DNA of 64,000 nt from Verrucomicrobiales bacterium (GTDB taxonomy: Bacteria > Verrucomicrobiota > Verrucomicrobiia > Limisphaerales > J093), in assembly GCA_015075445.1 (NCBI GenBank), contig JABTUJ010000021.1, positions 1 to 64,000 on the forward strand, in the 5' to 3' direction. A program made the position numbers and the translations under genes. Below the pieces are notes generated by a model, which did no database searches, was not told the DNA's origin, and worked only from the letters and a program-made list of their open reading frames with translations. Position 1 is the stretch's first letter. Each line of letters opens with the position of its first letter. This document shows positions 25,981-34,459 of this stretch, piece by piece.

Positions 25981-28323
25981 GTGACGGGCTTGACGTTCAT
26001 CCAGGATCTGGCGGTGGTGATGTTGATCGCCGGGGGGGCGGCGTGGCTGTGCCAGCGGCTCCATTTGTCGGCGGTGGTGGGGTATCTGGTGGCGGGGGCG
26101 GTGATTGGGCCGCACACGCCGCCCTTCGCGCTCGTGGCGGATCTGGACCGGGTGCAGACGCTGGCCCAGGTCGGCCTGGTGTTTCTGATCTTCTCGATTG
26201 GCCTGAACCTGAGCCTGAACCGGCTGCGGAACCTGGGTTTCTCGGTGGTGGCGGCCACGGCCATCGGGGCGCTGCTGGTGTTGAATGTGTGCCGGGCCAT
26301 CGGGTGGGCGGCGGGTTGGAGTGCGACGACCAGCCTGTTCCTGGCGGGGATGCTGATGGTGTCGAGCTCGGCGATCATCAGCAAGGTGCTGGAGGAGCTG
26401 AATCTGACGCACGAACGGCCCGGGCAACTGGCGCTGGGGATGACGGTGTTGGAGGACGTGGTGGCGGTGACGATGCTGACGCTGTTGATCTCGCTGATCC
26501 AATTCGGGAGCGACTCGCCGCCGCCGTTGTTGCCGACGCTGGGGGCGCTGGGGGCGTTTGTGGTATTGCTGGCGCTCACGTCGCTGCTGTTTGCGCCGCG
26601 GCTGTTGGCGCGGATGACCCGGCAGGTGTCGCCGGAGATCCGGACGCTGGTGGTGGTGGGGGTGTTGCTGTCGCTGGCCTGGCTGGCGGCGCGGGCCGGC
26701 TACTCGCTGGCGCTGGGCGCGTTTGTGTTTGGCGCGATTGTCGGGAGCACGCGGCACAAGGCGGACATCGAGCGGACGTTTTCCGGGCTGCAACAGATGT
26801 TTGGGGCGGTGTTTTTCGTGGCGATCGGGATGCTGGTGGATTTCGGGGTGCTGCGCGAGGCGTGGGGGCTGGTGCTGGGGGTGACGGTGTTGGCGGTGGT
26901 GGTGCGGCCGGTGGCGTGCGCGTTCGGGCTGGTGGCGGTGGGCAACTCGAGCCGGGTGGCGTGGCAGGCGGGGTGGTTTCTGACGCCGCTGGGGGAGTTC
27001 TCGGTCATCATCGCGCAACTGGGGGTGGAGGCGGGCGCGGTGCCGAAGGCGTTCTATCCGATGGCGGTGGGGGCTTCGCTGCTGACCTCGCTGCTGGCGC
27101 CGGCGCTGACTCGGCGGGCGGAACGGCTGAGCGGGACGTTGGTGCGCCTGGAGCCGCGGTGGATCAGCGAATGGATCGCGTTTTACCACGACTGGCTGGG
27201 GCGGCTGCGGCAGCGGCAGACGACCAGTGTGCTGTGGCAGTTGACGCGCAAGCGGCTGTTGCAGGTGGCGCTGCACGTGCTGGCGATCTCGGCGCTCGTG
27301 TTGCTGGCCCGCCCGGCGTTTGAGCGGGTGCGGGTGGCGTTGGTGCCGGCCTGGATCGAGGCGACGCCGCTGCTCTTCGGGTTCTGGACGGCGTTTGGGA
27401 TCGTGTTGCTCGGGCCGCTGATTGGCCTGTGGCGGAATCTGTCGGCGCTGGCGATGATCCTGGCGGAGGGGGCGACGATGGGATCGCCGCGGGCGGCGCG
27501 GCTGCGGCCGCTGATCGAGACGGCGCTGCGGAGCGTGGCCTCGGTGGTGCTGGTGTTCTGGCTGCTGGCCCTGCTGCCGTCGGGCGGCTCGTTGCTGGGC
27601 GTGACCGGGATCGTGCTGGCGGTGCTGGCGGTGGTCGCGGTGGTGTTCTGGCGGCGGCTGGTGCGGATGCACAGCCGGCTGGAGATTGAGCTGCGGCGTC
27701 AGCTTCGGCAGGCCAGCCACGCGACGGCCACGTCATCGTGGTCGGACCTGCTGCCCCAGCAATCCGCGGACTGGGACCTGGACATCGACGAGGTGCTGCT
27801 GGCCAGCGACTCGGCGCACGCGGGGAAGACGCTCGGGCAGTTGGCGGTGCGCCAGGATTTCGGGTGCTCGGTGGTGGGCATCGACCGTCAGGGTTACGGG
27901 ATCGTGAACCCCGGGGCAGACACCGTGCTGTATCCGCAGGACAAACTGCTGCTGCTCGGGCGGGCGGAGGATCTGGCGCGGGCGGCGGAGGCATTGGGCA
28001 GTGCGGCGGCGGGCGACCAGCTCCCGACCAGTTTCGAGGAACTCACCATGGAGACGGTCGTGTTGCCCGAGGGTTCTCCGCTGGTGGGGCCGACGCTGCT
28101 GGAACTGGATTTGATCCGCCGTGTCGGGGTGCAAATCGGGGGGGTGCGGCGCGGCCGGCATCGCCCGCTCATGCCGCGGGGCAGTGACCGGTTCGAAGTG
28201 GGCGACGAGGAGCTGGTGCTGGGGACCCCGCGACAGATCCGGGCGCTGCGGGCCTGCGCCGCCCCGCCGGTCCCGGGCGGAGCAAGCAGCGACGCCCGAT
28301 GCGCTGACGCAATCCGCTTGTGA
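25981..28323 (+). CDS. CPA2 monovalent cation:proton antiporter (KefB-like) with TrkA-C domains
   Basis: A 780-residue inner-membrane antiporter of the KefB/RosB/YbaL group. The N-terminal half has about 12 helices with LSAVVGYLVAGAVIGPHTP, LVFLIFSIGLNLSL, the discontinuous-helix region MLMVSSSAIISKVLEELNL, and GAFVFGAIVGST. A further helical block spans about 430-560 and resembles an extra channel-like membrane module. The soluble C-terminus carries two RCK_C/TrkA-C-like ligand domains (DIDEVLLASDSAHAGKTLGQ and VVLPEGSPLVGPTLLELDL). It lacks an obvious NAD-binding RCK_N domain. Start is GTG at 25981. Potassium or sodium efflux for pH or turgor control is the likely role. Confidence 0.92.
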   Translation: MTGLTFIQDLAVVMLIAGGAAWLCQRLHLSAVVGYLVAGAVIGPHTPPFALVADLDRVQTLAQVGLVFLIFSIGLNLSLNRLRNLGFSVVAATAIGALLVLNVCRAIGWAAGWSATTSLFLAGMLMVSSSAIISKVLEELNLTHERPGQLALGMTVLEDVVAVTMLTLLISLIQFGSDSPPPLLPTLGALGAFVVLLALTSLLFAPRLLARMTRQVSPEIRTLVVVGVLLSLAWLAARAGYSLALGAFVFGAIVGSTRHKADIERTFSGLQQMFGAVFFVAIGMLVDFGVLREAWGLVLGVTVLAVVVRPVACAFGLVAVGNSSRVAWQAGWFLTPLGEFSVIIAQLGVEAGAVPKAFYPMAVGASLLTSLLAPALTRRAERLSGTLVRLEPRWISEWIAFYHDWLGRLRQRQTTSVLWQLTRKRLLQVALHVLAISALVLLARPAFERVRVALVPAWIEATPLLFGFWTAFGIVLLGPLIGLWRNLSALAMILAEGATMGSPRAARLRPLIETALRSVASVVLVFWLLALLPSGGSLLGVTGIVLAVLAVVAVVFWRRLVRMHSRLEIELRRQLRQASHATATSSWSDLLPQQSADWDLDIDEVLLASDSAHAGKTLGQLAVRQDFGCSVVGIDRQGYGIVNPGADTVLYPQDKLLLLGRAEDLARAAEALGSAAAGDQLPTSFEELTMETVVLPEGSPLVGPTLLELDLIRRVGVQIGGVRRGRHRPLMPRGSDRFEVGDEELVLGTPRQIRALRACAAPPVPGGASSDARCADAIRL

Positions 28324-28353
28324 CGGCAGGTTCACCGGCTAGGCTTCGCCCGC

Positions 28354-28884
28354 ATGTGGATTCGGTTCTGGCACCGTTTCGAGCGGTGCCTGATCTACAA
28401 TTTCATCCGGCTGTTCCGGCTGCGGAGCGCCACCGAGCATGTGGCCCGAGGGTTCGCCATCGGGTTGGTGGTCAATTTTTTTCCCACCTTCGGCATCGGG
28501 ATGTTGATCTCCGGAGCGGTCGCCAAGGCGGCGGGGGGCAGCATGGTGGCGGGTTTGGTGGGGGGAGCGTCGTTGTCGCTGGTCTGGCCGTTCCTGTTCT
28601 ACCTGAACCTGCGGATGGGGTCGGTGTTCATCCGGCCCACCATCATCGTCAATGAGTTCGAGGAACTGACCGAAAAGACCCTGAGCGCGCTGAAGTGGGG
28701 TCAGACCTTCACGCTCGGGGCCATCTTGAACAGCCTGCTGGTCGGCCTGGCGGCCTACTTCTCGATCCTGTTTCTCTACCACCGCGTCCGGCCGCAGACC
28801 CTCGCCTACCTGCGCCGGCACGCCCGCGAGCATCAAAGCCGCTTTCGCCGACTGAAACCACCGCCGCGGTCCCGGGGGGCGTAG
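28354..28884 (+). CDS. DUF2062 domain membrane protein
   Basis: A 176-residue protein matching the DUF2062 family: ATEHVARGFAIGLVVNFFPT, then a Gly-rich hydrophobic hairpin GMLISGAVAKAAGGSMVAGL, a second helix pair LVWPFLFYLNLRMGSVFIRP, and a third membrane region AILNSLLVGLAAYFSILFLY. The C-terminus is basic and cytoplasmic. No biochemical role is established for the family; in some genomes it lies near glycosyltransferases. Here it follows the antiporter by 30 bases and may be co-transcribed. Confidence 0.9.
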   Translation: MWIRFWHRFERCLIYNFIRLFRLRSATEHVARGFAIGLVVNFFPTFGIGMLISGAVAKAAGGSMVAGLVGGASLSLVWPFLFYLNLRMGSVFIRPTIIVNEFEELTEKTLSALKWGQTFTLGAILNSLLVGLAAYFSILFLYHRVRPQTLAYLRRHAREHQSRFRRLKPPPRSRGA

Positions 28885-28910
28885 GGTTCGTGAGGACGCG
28901 AGGGAGGGAA

Positions 28911-29028
28911 GTTGAAAGTTCAAAGTTCAAAGTTCAAAGTTCGAAGTTCGAAGTTCGAAGTTCAACGTTCAACGTTCAACGTTCAACGTTCAACGTTCAA
29001 CGTTCAACGTTCAACGTTCAACGTTCAA
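28911..29028. repeat. Tandem heptamer repeat (AGTTCAA / AGTTCGA / CGTTCAA)
   Basis: About 17 units of 7 bases in three successive blocks: AGTTCAA, then AGTTCGA, then CGTTCAA. The tract ends in GGGAAGCTCCAGG, a sequence that also follows the heptamer tract at 58783-58840. The blockwise change of unit suggests stepwise local expansion. Confidence 0.93.
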
Positions 29029-29255
29029 GGGAAGCTCCAGGAGTTCGGGGGCAAAGCCGGCCCAACGAAGGGCGGTCTGCCAGATGGTGTGGAGATCACC
29101 GACTCCCCGAGGCGATTCGGGGAAAGGAAGTAGCAGGCGGGACGCCTGCACCACAGGTTCATGGGGGCCGCCTGTTCCTGCCGGAACTGCTCTGGGGGCA
29201 TGAACCGACCAAGCCGGATGCCCCTTCTGCATTCCGGTTCCTGGGAAGACGGGGA
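29029..29255. repeat. Dispersed intergenic repeat material
   Basis: Contains GCAGGCGGGACGCCTGCACC and CACAGGTTCATGG, also seen near 57510-57560 and 58905-58935. It also holds CATGAACCGACCAAGCCGGA and TGCCCCTTCTGCATTC, of which a close copy lies near 48557-48596. No coding region is supported. It lies between the convergent DUF2062 and hflC genes. Confidence 0.7.
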
Positions 29256-30230
29256 TCAGCGTGCGGCTGGCGCGTCGAGGGTCTTGAGGAGGCGAAACAG
29301 ATCGCTGTCGGTGGTGAGGATCAGCGTCGTATCGTTCGAGAGCGCGGTGCGGTAGGTTTCGAGGGTCTTGAGGAAGGCGTAGAAGCCGGCGGCGGCCTCG
29401 CTCTGGTTGTAGGCGCGGGCGTAGATCTCGGTGGCGCGGGCATCGGCGGCGCCGCGGATTTCCTGGATCTTGCGGTAGGCCTCGGACTCGATGGCCTGCA
29501 GGTCCTTCTGTTTTTGGCCGAGGATCTTGGCGGCTTCGCCGGCGCCTTCGGAGCGGAAGCGCTCGGCGATCTGCTGCCGTTCGCTGATCATGCGCTCGTA
29601 GATGCGCAGGGCCACGCTGGGGTTGTAGTTGATGCGTTTGAAGCGGATGTCGAGAAGCTCGATCCCGAACACGGCCACCTTGGGGGCGGCGCTGGCGAAG
29701 ATCTCCTGTTCAACGAGGGCGCGGCCCTTGCGGATGGGGTAGAGCTGGCCGGCGTTGGACTCGCGCCCGCCCTGGAGAATGTCGTCCACCATGGCTTCGC
29801 GGTCCTTGGTGGTGCGGACCAATTCAATGAGCTCGTGTTTGGCGATGGCATTGCGGATCTCGCTGCCGAGGATGTCATCGAGCCGGGACTGGGCACTGCG
29901 TTCGTCGCGGAGGCGGAGGAAATACGGCTGGGCATCACGGATGCGCCAGCGTCCGAAGGCATCGACGAGGATGTAGGTCTTGTCCTTGGTGGGCATCTCG
30001 GTGGGGCGTCCGTCCCAGCGGAGGACCCGTTTCTCGAGGCGGTGGACTTCCTGGATGAAGGGGAGCTTGAAGTGGAGCCCGGCATTCGTGACGGCGTTGC
30101 CGACCGGCTTGCCGAACTGGGTGATGATGCCCTGCTCGGTTTCGTCGAGGCGGTACAGGCTGCCCAGGAGGAGGAGCAGGACGACGAGGCCGACGGTGGC
30201 CAGGAAGATGAGTTGGCCGGCGCTCTTCAT
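29256..30230 (-). CDS. hflC: Protease modulator HflC (SPFH/Band 7 protein)
   Basis: A 324-residue inner-membrane protein with one N-terminal transmembrane helix (LIFLATVGLVVLLLLLGSLY) and an SPFH domain beginning RLDETEQGIITQFGKPVG. A long charged coiled-coil region (ERQQIAERFRSEGAGEAAKI onward) is typical of HflC. HflC and HflK form the large ring complex that encloses the FtsH protease and controls its access to membrane substrates. The ATG overlaps the hflK stop by four bases. No ftsH is in this window. Confidence 0.95.
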   Translation of the reverse strand: MKSAGQLIFLATVGLVVLLLLLGSLYRLDETEQGIITQFGKPVGNAVTNAGLHFKLPFIQEVHRLEKRVLRWDGRPTEMPTKDKTYILVDAFGRWRIRDAQPYFLRLRDERSAQSRLDDILGSEIRNAIAKHELIELVRTTKDREAMVDDILQGGRESNAGQLYPIRKGRALVEQEIFASAAPKVAVFGIELLDIRFKRINYNPSVALRIYERMISERQQIAERFRSEGAGEAAKILGQKQKDLQAIESEAYRKIQEIRGAADARATEIYARAYNQSEAAAGFYAFLKTLETYRTALSNDTTLILTTDSDLFRLLKTLDAPAAR

Positions 30231-31198
30231 GGCGGGGGCTTCTCCGGGGTGAGCTGCAGGAGGGGCAGGACCTGGCGGGCCGCCTCGTCGAGCACGACCT
30301 TGCCCTTGAGCCGTGGCAGGAGCTCGCCCAGGGTCTCGAGGTAGAGGCGCTGGCGGGTGACGGCCGGGGCCTTGGAGTACTCGGCGAACACGGCCTGGAA
30401 GCGGTTGGCATCGCCCTCGGCTTCGTTGATCCGGCGGATGGCGTAGCCTTCGGCGGTGCTGATCTTCTCCTGGGCCTCGCCGCGGGCGCGGGGGACGGTC
30501 TTGTTGTACTCACCGCTGGCCACGTTGATGGCTTTCTCGCGTTCCTGCTGGGCCTGGTTCACTTCGTTGAAGGAAGGCTGGACGGGCGCGGGCGGGTTGA
30601 CGTTCTTCAACTGCAACTGGTCGATGCTGAAGCCGAGGTGGTACTGCTCGACCATCACCTTGAGCCGGTCGAGGGCGTCGCTCTCGATCTCCTGGCGGCC
30701 CACCGTGATGACCTCGTCCACCGTCCGGTCGCCCACCACCTCGCGCATGACGGATTCGGAAAGGTCGCGGAGGGCTTCGGCGGGGTCGCGGAACTGGAAG
30801 AGGAACATCCGGGGGTCCGTGACGCGGAACTGGACGACCCACTCGACCGTGGCCGCATTGAGGTCGCCGGTGACCATGCTGCGCTCGAGGTCCTGTTCGC
30901 TCGCGCTGGTGGATTGATAGGGGTTGGTGGCTCCCGGGGTGGCGAAGCCGAACTCCTGTTTCAACTGCCGGCGCACCGGCACGCGATAGACCCGGTCGAC
31001 GCCGAAAGGCACCCGGGCGCGCAGGCCGGGTTCGACGGTCTTGTGGTAGCGTCCGAACCGCAGCACGACTCCCTGGAACTCGGCATCGACCGTGTAGAAC
31101 ATCGAGGAGGCCCCGGCCAGAAGGAGCGCCACCACCAACGCCAGTCCGAGCAACCGCAGGCGGAGGGTGTAGAAACTGGTGCCGATCCGGACGAGCAT
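30227..31198 (-). CDS. hflK: Protease modulator HflK (SPFH/Band 7 protein)
   Basis: Partner of HflC. The 323-residue product from ATG 31198 starts with a transmembrane helix (LRLLGLALVVALLLAGASSM). The SPFH region follows (FYTVDAEFQGVVLRFGRYHKTVEPGL), then RSMVTGDLNAATVEWVVQFR and the QLKNVNPPAPVQPSFNEVN stretch diagnostic of HflK, then a coiled coil. It lacks the Gly-rich N-terminal tail of E. coli HflK. A start at 31270 would add 24 unlikely residues. It is divergent from the dihydrouridine synthase gene 100 bases away. Confidence 0.94.
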   Translation of the reverse strand: MLVRIGTSFYTLRLRLLGLALVVALLLAGASSMFYTVDAEFQGVVLRFGRYHKTVEPGLRARVPFGVDRVYRVPVRRQLKQEFGFATPGATNPYQSTSASEQDLERSMVTGDLNAATVEWVVQFRVTDPRMFLFQFRDPAEALRDLSESVMREVVGDRTVDEVITVGRQEIESDALDRLKVMVEQYHLGFSIDQLQLKNVNPPAPVQPSFNEVNQAQQEREKAINVASGEYNKTVPRARGEAQEKISTAEGYAIRRINEAEGDANRFQAVFAEYSKAPAVTRQRLYLETLGELLPRLKGKVVLDEAARQVLPLLQLTPEKPPP

Positions 31199-31297
31199 GA
31201 CGGGGGCGAGCGTGCCGGAAGGGGGGAGGGGCGTCAAACCACGATTGAGTCCGCTCGCGGTCGCTGGCACGCTGAGGTCCTATTCGGTGGGTTACGC

Positions 31298-32356
31298 ATG
31301 AATCTCCCGGCCTGCACTGAGACATTGTTTCGCCGGCAAGGCGCTCCGGCGCCGCGGCTGGCGTTGGCGCCGATGCAGGACGTGACGGACCTTGCCTGCT
31401 GGTGTCTGCTGCACCGCTACGGCGGCCCGGATGTGTTCTTCACGGAGTACTTCCGGGTGTACGCCACCTCGGTGCCGGACCCGGAGACTGCCGCCGCGGT
31501 CGTGGAGAATCCCACTGGCCGTCCCGTGGTGGCCCAGATGATTGGCAACGACATCCCGGCGCTGGTGCGGACGGCGCGGCAGTTGCAGGCCCTGCCGGTC
31601 GCGGGCATCGACTTGAATCTGGGTTGCCCCGCACCGGTCGTGTACCGGAAGTGCGCCGGCGGCGGGTTGCTGCGGGAGCTTCCGCGCGTGGATGCCATCC
31701 TGGCGGCCCTGCGCGAGGCGGTGCACGTGAAGCTGAGCGTCAAGACGCGCGTGGGGTTCGACTCGCCGGCGCGGTTCGAGGAACTGCTGGCGGTGTTGGC
31801 CCGGCACCGACTGGACCTGGTGACGGTGCACGGGCGGACGGTGACCGACGGCTATCGCAGCCCGGTCCGGTACGATCTGGTGGCTCAGGCGGCGCGGCAC
31901 CTGTCCTGCCCGGTGCTGGCCAACGGCAACGTGTACTCGGCCGAGCACGCCCTCGAGGTGCTGGGGCAAACCGGTGCCCACGGCTTGATGATCGGCCGCG
32001 GGGCGATTCGGAACCCCTGGATCTTCGCGCAAATCCGCCAGGCGCAGCGCGGGGAACCGCCGTGGCGACCCCGGGGCCGGGACGTGCAGGCCTATCTGCA
32101 CGCGCTGCTCGAGGCCACCGGGCGTCCAGGCTTGAACGAGGCTTCCCACGTGCAGCGGGTCAAGAAGCACCTGAATTTCATTGGCTTGGGCATCGAGGCG
32201 AGCGGACGGTTCCTGGCGACGGCGCGGCGGGCCCGCACCCGAGAGGAGCTGGAAGGGTTGTTTGCAGAGTGGCTGGACCACGACGACCCGATGCCGCTGG
32301 AACCGCTGCCGGTGCCGCTGGGCGAGCGGGATGTGCTGGCGGGCGTCCACCGGTAG
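31298..32356 (+). CDS. tRNA-dihydrouridine synthase family protein
   Basis: FMN-dependent reductase that converts specific uridines in tRNA to dihydrouridine. The 352-residue protein has the N-terminal ALAPMQDVTDLACWCLLHR, the conserved cysteine motif LNLGCPAPVVYRKCAGG, VKLSVKTRVGF, and HGRTVTDGYRSPVRYD (usual consensus HxRTxxQxYxGxAD). GLMIGRGAIRNPWIF supplies the FMN phosphate loop. A second Dus gene lies at 57603-58703, and the two are different subfamilies (this one closer to DusC/DusA-like). Which uridine it modifies is not evident. Confidence 0.93.
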   Translation: MNLPACTETLFRRQGAPAPRLALAPMQDVTDLACWCLLHRYGGPDVFFTEYFRVYATSVPDPETAAAVVENPTGRPVVAQMIGNDIPALVRTARQLQALPVAGIDLNLGCPAPVVYRKCAGGGLLRELPRVDAILAALREAVHVKLSVKTRVGFDSPARFEELLAVLARHRLDLVTVHGRTVTDGYRSPVRYDLVAQAARHLSCPVLANGNVYSAEHALEVLGQTGAHGLMIGRGAIRNPWIFAQIRQAQRGEPPWRPRGRDVQAYLHALLEATGRPGLNEASHVQRVKKHLNFIGLGIEASGRFLATARRARTREELEGLFAEWLDHDDPMPLEPLPVPLGERDVLAGVHR

Positions 32357-32434
32357 GACTGCGTAGCAGGGTCCCTTACGCGGCGATCCATCCAACCTCA
32401 TCTTTTCGCTGGACGCCGACACACGTCTGTAACA

Positions 32435-32479
32435 CTTTTCGAACGTGGACGCCGGTTCCGGTGTCCATCCGTACGAAAT
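32435..32479. promoter_or_regulatory. Extended hairpin in the leader of the 54-residue ORF
   Basis: TTTCGAACGTGGACGCCGG and CCGGTGTCCATCCGTACGAAA pair almost fully across a TT turn, with one A:T swap and a two-base bulge. It lies about 105 bases before the small ORF at 32584 and 80 bases after the dus stop. No T-run follows, so it is not a simple terminator. It may be a structured 5' leader or part of a small RNA. Confidence 0.5.
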
Positions 32480-32583
32480 GTCCTGGGCAAGGGTATGCAA
32501 CTGACCCTGCACAAACCAAGGAGCCGGCGGTCGAGCCGGCGAGGTCGGGCGTCTCTTCCCGGGCGCAACCTAGGTGAGATCCA

Positions 32584-32748
32584 ATGCCAAAACCACTCGC
32601 AGTGATCACCGAAACCATCCGCAGTACGAAGCATCCGTTCCGGCACACGGAAGATCGTCCCGGCAAAGCCAAGAAGAACCGGTACGAGCGGCGCAAGATC
32701 CGGGAGTATATGCGGTTTGGTGATTGGTCGCAGGACCTCGCGAGTTAA
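32584..32748 (+). CDS. Small basic 54-residue protein, own terminator
   Basis: ATG at 32584 is preceded at good spacing by AGGTGAG, one of the few convincing ribosome-binding sites in the window. The product MPKPLAVITETIRSTKHPFR, followed by HTEDRPGKAKKNRYERRKI and REYMRFGDWSQDLAS, is strongly basic and non-repetitive with a mixed hydrophilic helix. That suggests nucleic-acid or ribosome contact. A canonical terminator follows within 30 bases and a hairpin precedes it, so it looks like an independent transcription unit. I do not recognise the family. The alternative is a small RNA whose ORF is fortuitous. Confidence 0.6.
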   Translation: MPKPLAVITETIRSTKHPFRHTEDRPGKAKKNRYERRKIREYMRFGDWSQDLAS

Positions 32749-32775
32749 CCCCCAACCTACAAACAGCAGGAGAAG

Positions 32776-32806
32776 CCACGCCCGCCCCGGCGTGGTTTCG
32801 TTTTTT
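32776..32806 (+). terminator. Rho-independent terminator
   Basis: CCACGCC and GGCGTGG form a 7-bp GC-rich stem with a 6-base loop, followed by TTTCGTTTTTT. This is the clearest intrinsic terminator in the window. It ends the transcript carrying the 54-residue ORF. Confidence 0.88.
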
Positions 32807-32872
32807 AGGCGGCCCGCTGGCCAATCCGGCGGAGCGCGTGTCCACCAACCGGTTGCCCAAACGGGTTCCGCC

Positions 32873-33227
32873 TCAGTCCCGCGGCGGTCGGACCGCGCTG
32901 AGCGCGTCAGACCACCGGGTTTGCGCAAACCCGTGGTCCTCGTTGCGCAGCGCCGCGGCGATGGCCTCGCGCCTGCCCCGGGGCCGGACCGGGAACACCT
33001 CCAGGGCGGCGGGATCACGCACCACAGTCTCGTGCCGCAGGCTGTCGACCATGATCCGGCCCACCTGCGCGTAGAGCAGCGTCACCAGCCCCAGCCACAG
33101 GCTGGAAAGTTTGGGCGTCAGCAGGAATCATGAGTCGCTTCAAACCCCGCTGCCGGGCGCACTCGCGCATGATGTCGCCAGAGGACACGCGGTCGGCACC
33201 GCCAATCTCGAACCGGCGCTCGTTCAT
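32873..33227 (-). pseudogene. Broken SDR/NmrA-type oxidoreductase fragment
   Basis: From ATG 33227 one frame reads MNERRFEIGGADRVSSGDIM and RECARQRGLKRLMIP. A second frame continues LLYAQVGRIMVDSLRHETVV, RDPAALEVFPVRP and REAIAAALRNEDHGFAQTRW. These match the C-terminal half of epimerase-like SDR proteins that usually precede a DUF2867 domain. The Rossmann N-terminal half is missing and a frameshift lies near 33080-33110. The ATG overlaps the DUF2892 stop as ATGA, so the fragment may still be translated but cannot bind a cofactor. Confidence 0.7.
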
Positions 33228-33445
33228 AGCCGGGTCTTGAGGCCACAGGCCCGGACCAGGCACCAGCCACGCCAGGCCTCGAACAACGCGAACGCGCCGG
33301 CGACCGCCAGCGCGAGCGCCAGCAGCCCGTGCACCGTGAGGGCCGGAAGCGAGCCGACCAGGAGCACCCCGCCCATCACGGCGCGGACCCGGCGCCCGGG
33401 ACGTTCGAGGTTGGGGCGGAGGAACGCGGCGAGTGAGCGTGGCAT
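33224..33445 (-). CDS. DUF2892 (YgaP-like) small membrane protein
   Basis: A 73-residue protein with the DUF2892 pattern: RPNLERPGRRVRAVMGGVLL, a first helix VMGGVLLVGSLPALTVHG, a second helix LLALALAVAGAFALFEAWRG, and a terminal cysteine region WCLVRACGLKTRL. The family forms two-helix membrane domains, alone or fused to rhodanese; function is unclear. ATG 33445 fits the family length. A TTGACA box lies at 33514-33509 on this strand, but the matching -10 is weak. It is coupled to the broken SDR gene. Confidence 0.82.
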   Translation of the reverse strand: MPRSLAAFLRPNLERPGRRVRAVMGGVLLVGSLPALTVHGLLALALAVAGAFALFEAWRGWCLVRACGLKTRL

Positions 33446-33783
33446 AAGCGTGCGGGCCGGGGGTTGAGCGACCTCGACGTACGTTCGAGTAGTCTGGGCC
33501 CGAGGTGATGTCAAATCGGTGTCGAATTCATGTCCAAGGTGGGGCGAACCTCCGTGGGTGAGGGAAGGGTCTTGAAACCGCCCTCTCTCCCATGTCGTTT
33601 GGGGGTTGAGCACGATGTACCATCAGCCGGTTCTGCAGGAGGCCACCGCAGGGTCGCGTCCGCGCGCCGCCTTCCCCCGGACGTACCGCGGGATGCGCCG
33701 GGGAACGCCGCGAGGCACGCTTCGGCACGGCGACCACCGGTGCCACCACTCCCCGCCGGGCAGATCGACTGAGGACGCCTTTG

Positions 33784-33846
33784 TACGTTGAACGTTGGAG
33801 GTTGAACGTTGAAGGCCCTTCGCCCTTCGCCCTTCGCCCTTCGTCC
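33784..33846. repeat. Tandem heptamer repeat (TTGAACG / CCTTCGC) and flanking gap
   Basis: Four units related to TTGAACG are followed by four of CCTTCGC/CCTTCGT, that is, reverse complements of units seen in the tracts at 28911 and 6192. The gap 33446-33783 before it shows no gene that I can support. It holds a direct-repeat-like stretch around the EcoRI-like GAATTC at 33524 only. Confidence 0.85.
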
Positions 33847-33891
33847 CCCCTTTCGGCCGGCTCGCCCCACCGCGTCGCGCAAGACGCCGTT

Positions 33892-34449
33892 CTACTCCGG
33901 CTCGGCCTGCCAGCGGGGCATGAGTTGGTTGGGGATGCCGAGGTGATCGAGGACCCGGCCCACGACGGTATCGGCCAGATCGGTGATGGTTCGCGGGCGG
34001 CTGTAGAAGGAGGGGTTGGCGGGGAGCAGGACCGCGCCGGCCAGGAGGAGAAGCTCCATGTTACGGATCTGGACCAGGTTCAGCGGGGTCTCGCGCGGGA
34101 CGAGGATGAGCTTCTTGCGTTCCTTGAGCATGACGTCGGCGGTGCGGAGGAGGAGGTCATCGCTCAAGCCGTGGGCGATCCGCCCGAGGGTGCCCATGGT
34201 GCAGGGGATGACGACCATGGCGTCGAAGGCGTTCGAGCCGCTCGCGAACGGAGCGTTCATGCTGCGGAGGTTGTGCGTGACCGTGCCGGTGGGCGGGCGG
34301 AGTCCCTCGGGGAGTTCCTCGGTCAGGACCTGCTGGGCATAGCGGCTGAGGATGAGGTGGACCTCGTGTTCGGGGGTGGGCAGGTGGTCGAGGAGGCGCT
34401 GGGCATAGAGCATGCCGGTGGCTCCGGTGAGGGCAACGACGATACGCAT
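33892..34449 (-). CDS. ubiX: UbiX family flavin prenyltransferase
   Basis: Makes prenylated FMN, the cofactor of UbiD-type decarboxylases. The 185-residue protein shows IVVALTGATGMLYAQRLL (flavin phosphate loop), VVIPCTMGTLGRIAHGLSDD, LLLRTADVMLKERKKLILVPRE, and PANPSFYSRPRTITDLADTVVGRVLDHLGI, all standard for the family. Gly replaces Ser in the usual TGASG loop (TGATG), a seen variant. No ubiD lies in the window, so the partner is elsewhere. It ends beside a heptamer tract. Confidence 0.96.
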   Translation of the reverse strand: MRIVVALTGATGMLYAQRLLDHLPTPEHEVHLILSRYAQQVLTEELPEGLRPPTGTVTHNLRSMNAPFASGSNAFDAMVVIPCTMGTLGRIAHGLSDDLLLRTADVMLKERKKLILVPRETPLNLVQIRNMELLLLAGAVLLPANPSFYSRPRTITDLADTVVGRVLDHLGIPNQLMPRWQAEPE

Positions 34450-34459
34450 GGGGGAGGGG

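Noticed and set aside
28911..29028. Possible CRISPR or coding repeat (KVQSSKF-type peptide)
   Set aside because: Seven-base tandem units read in any frame give a repeating peptide; there are no spacers and no start context.
33613..33640. MYHQPVLQEA, similar to the start of 16S rRNA methyltransferase RsmH
   Set aside because: No downstream RsmH motif (such as DGTFGGGGHS) in any frame nearby, so the ten residues are probably coincidence.
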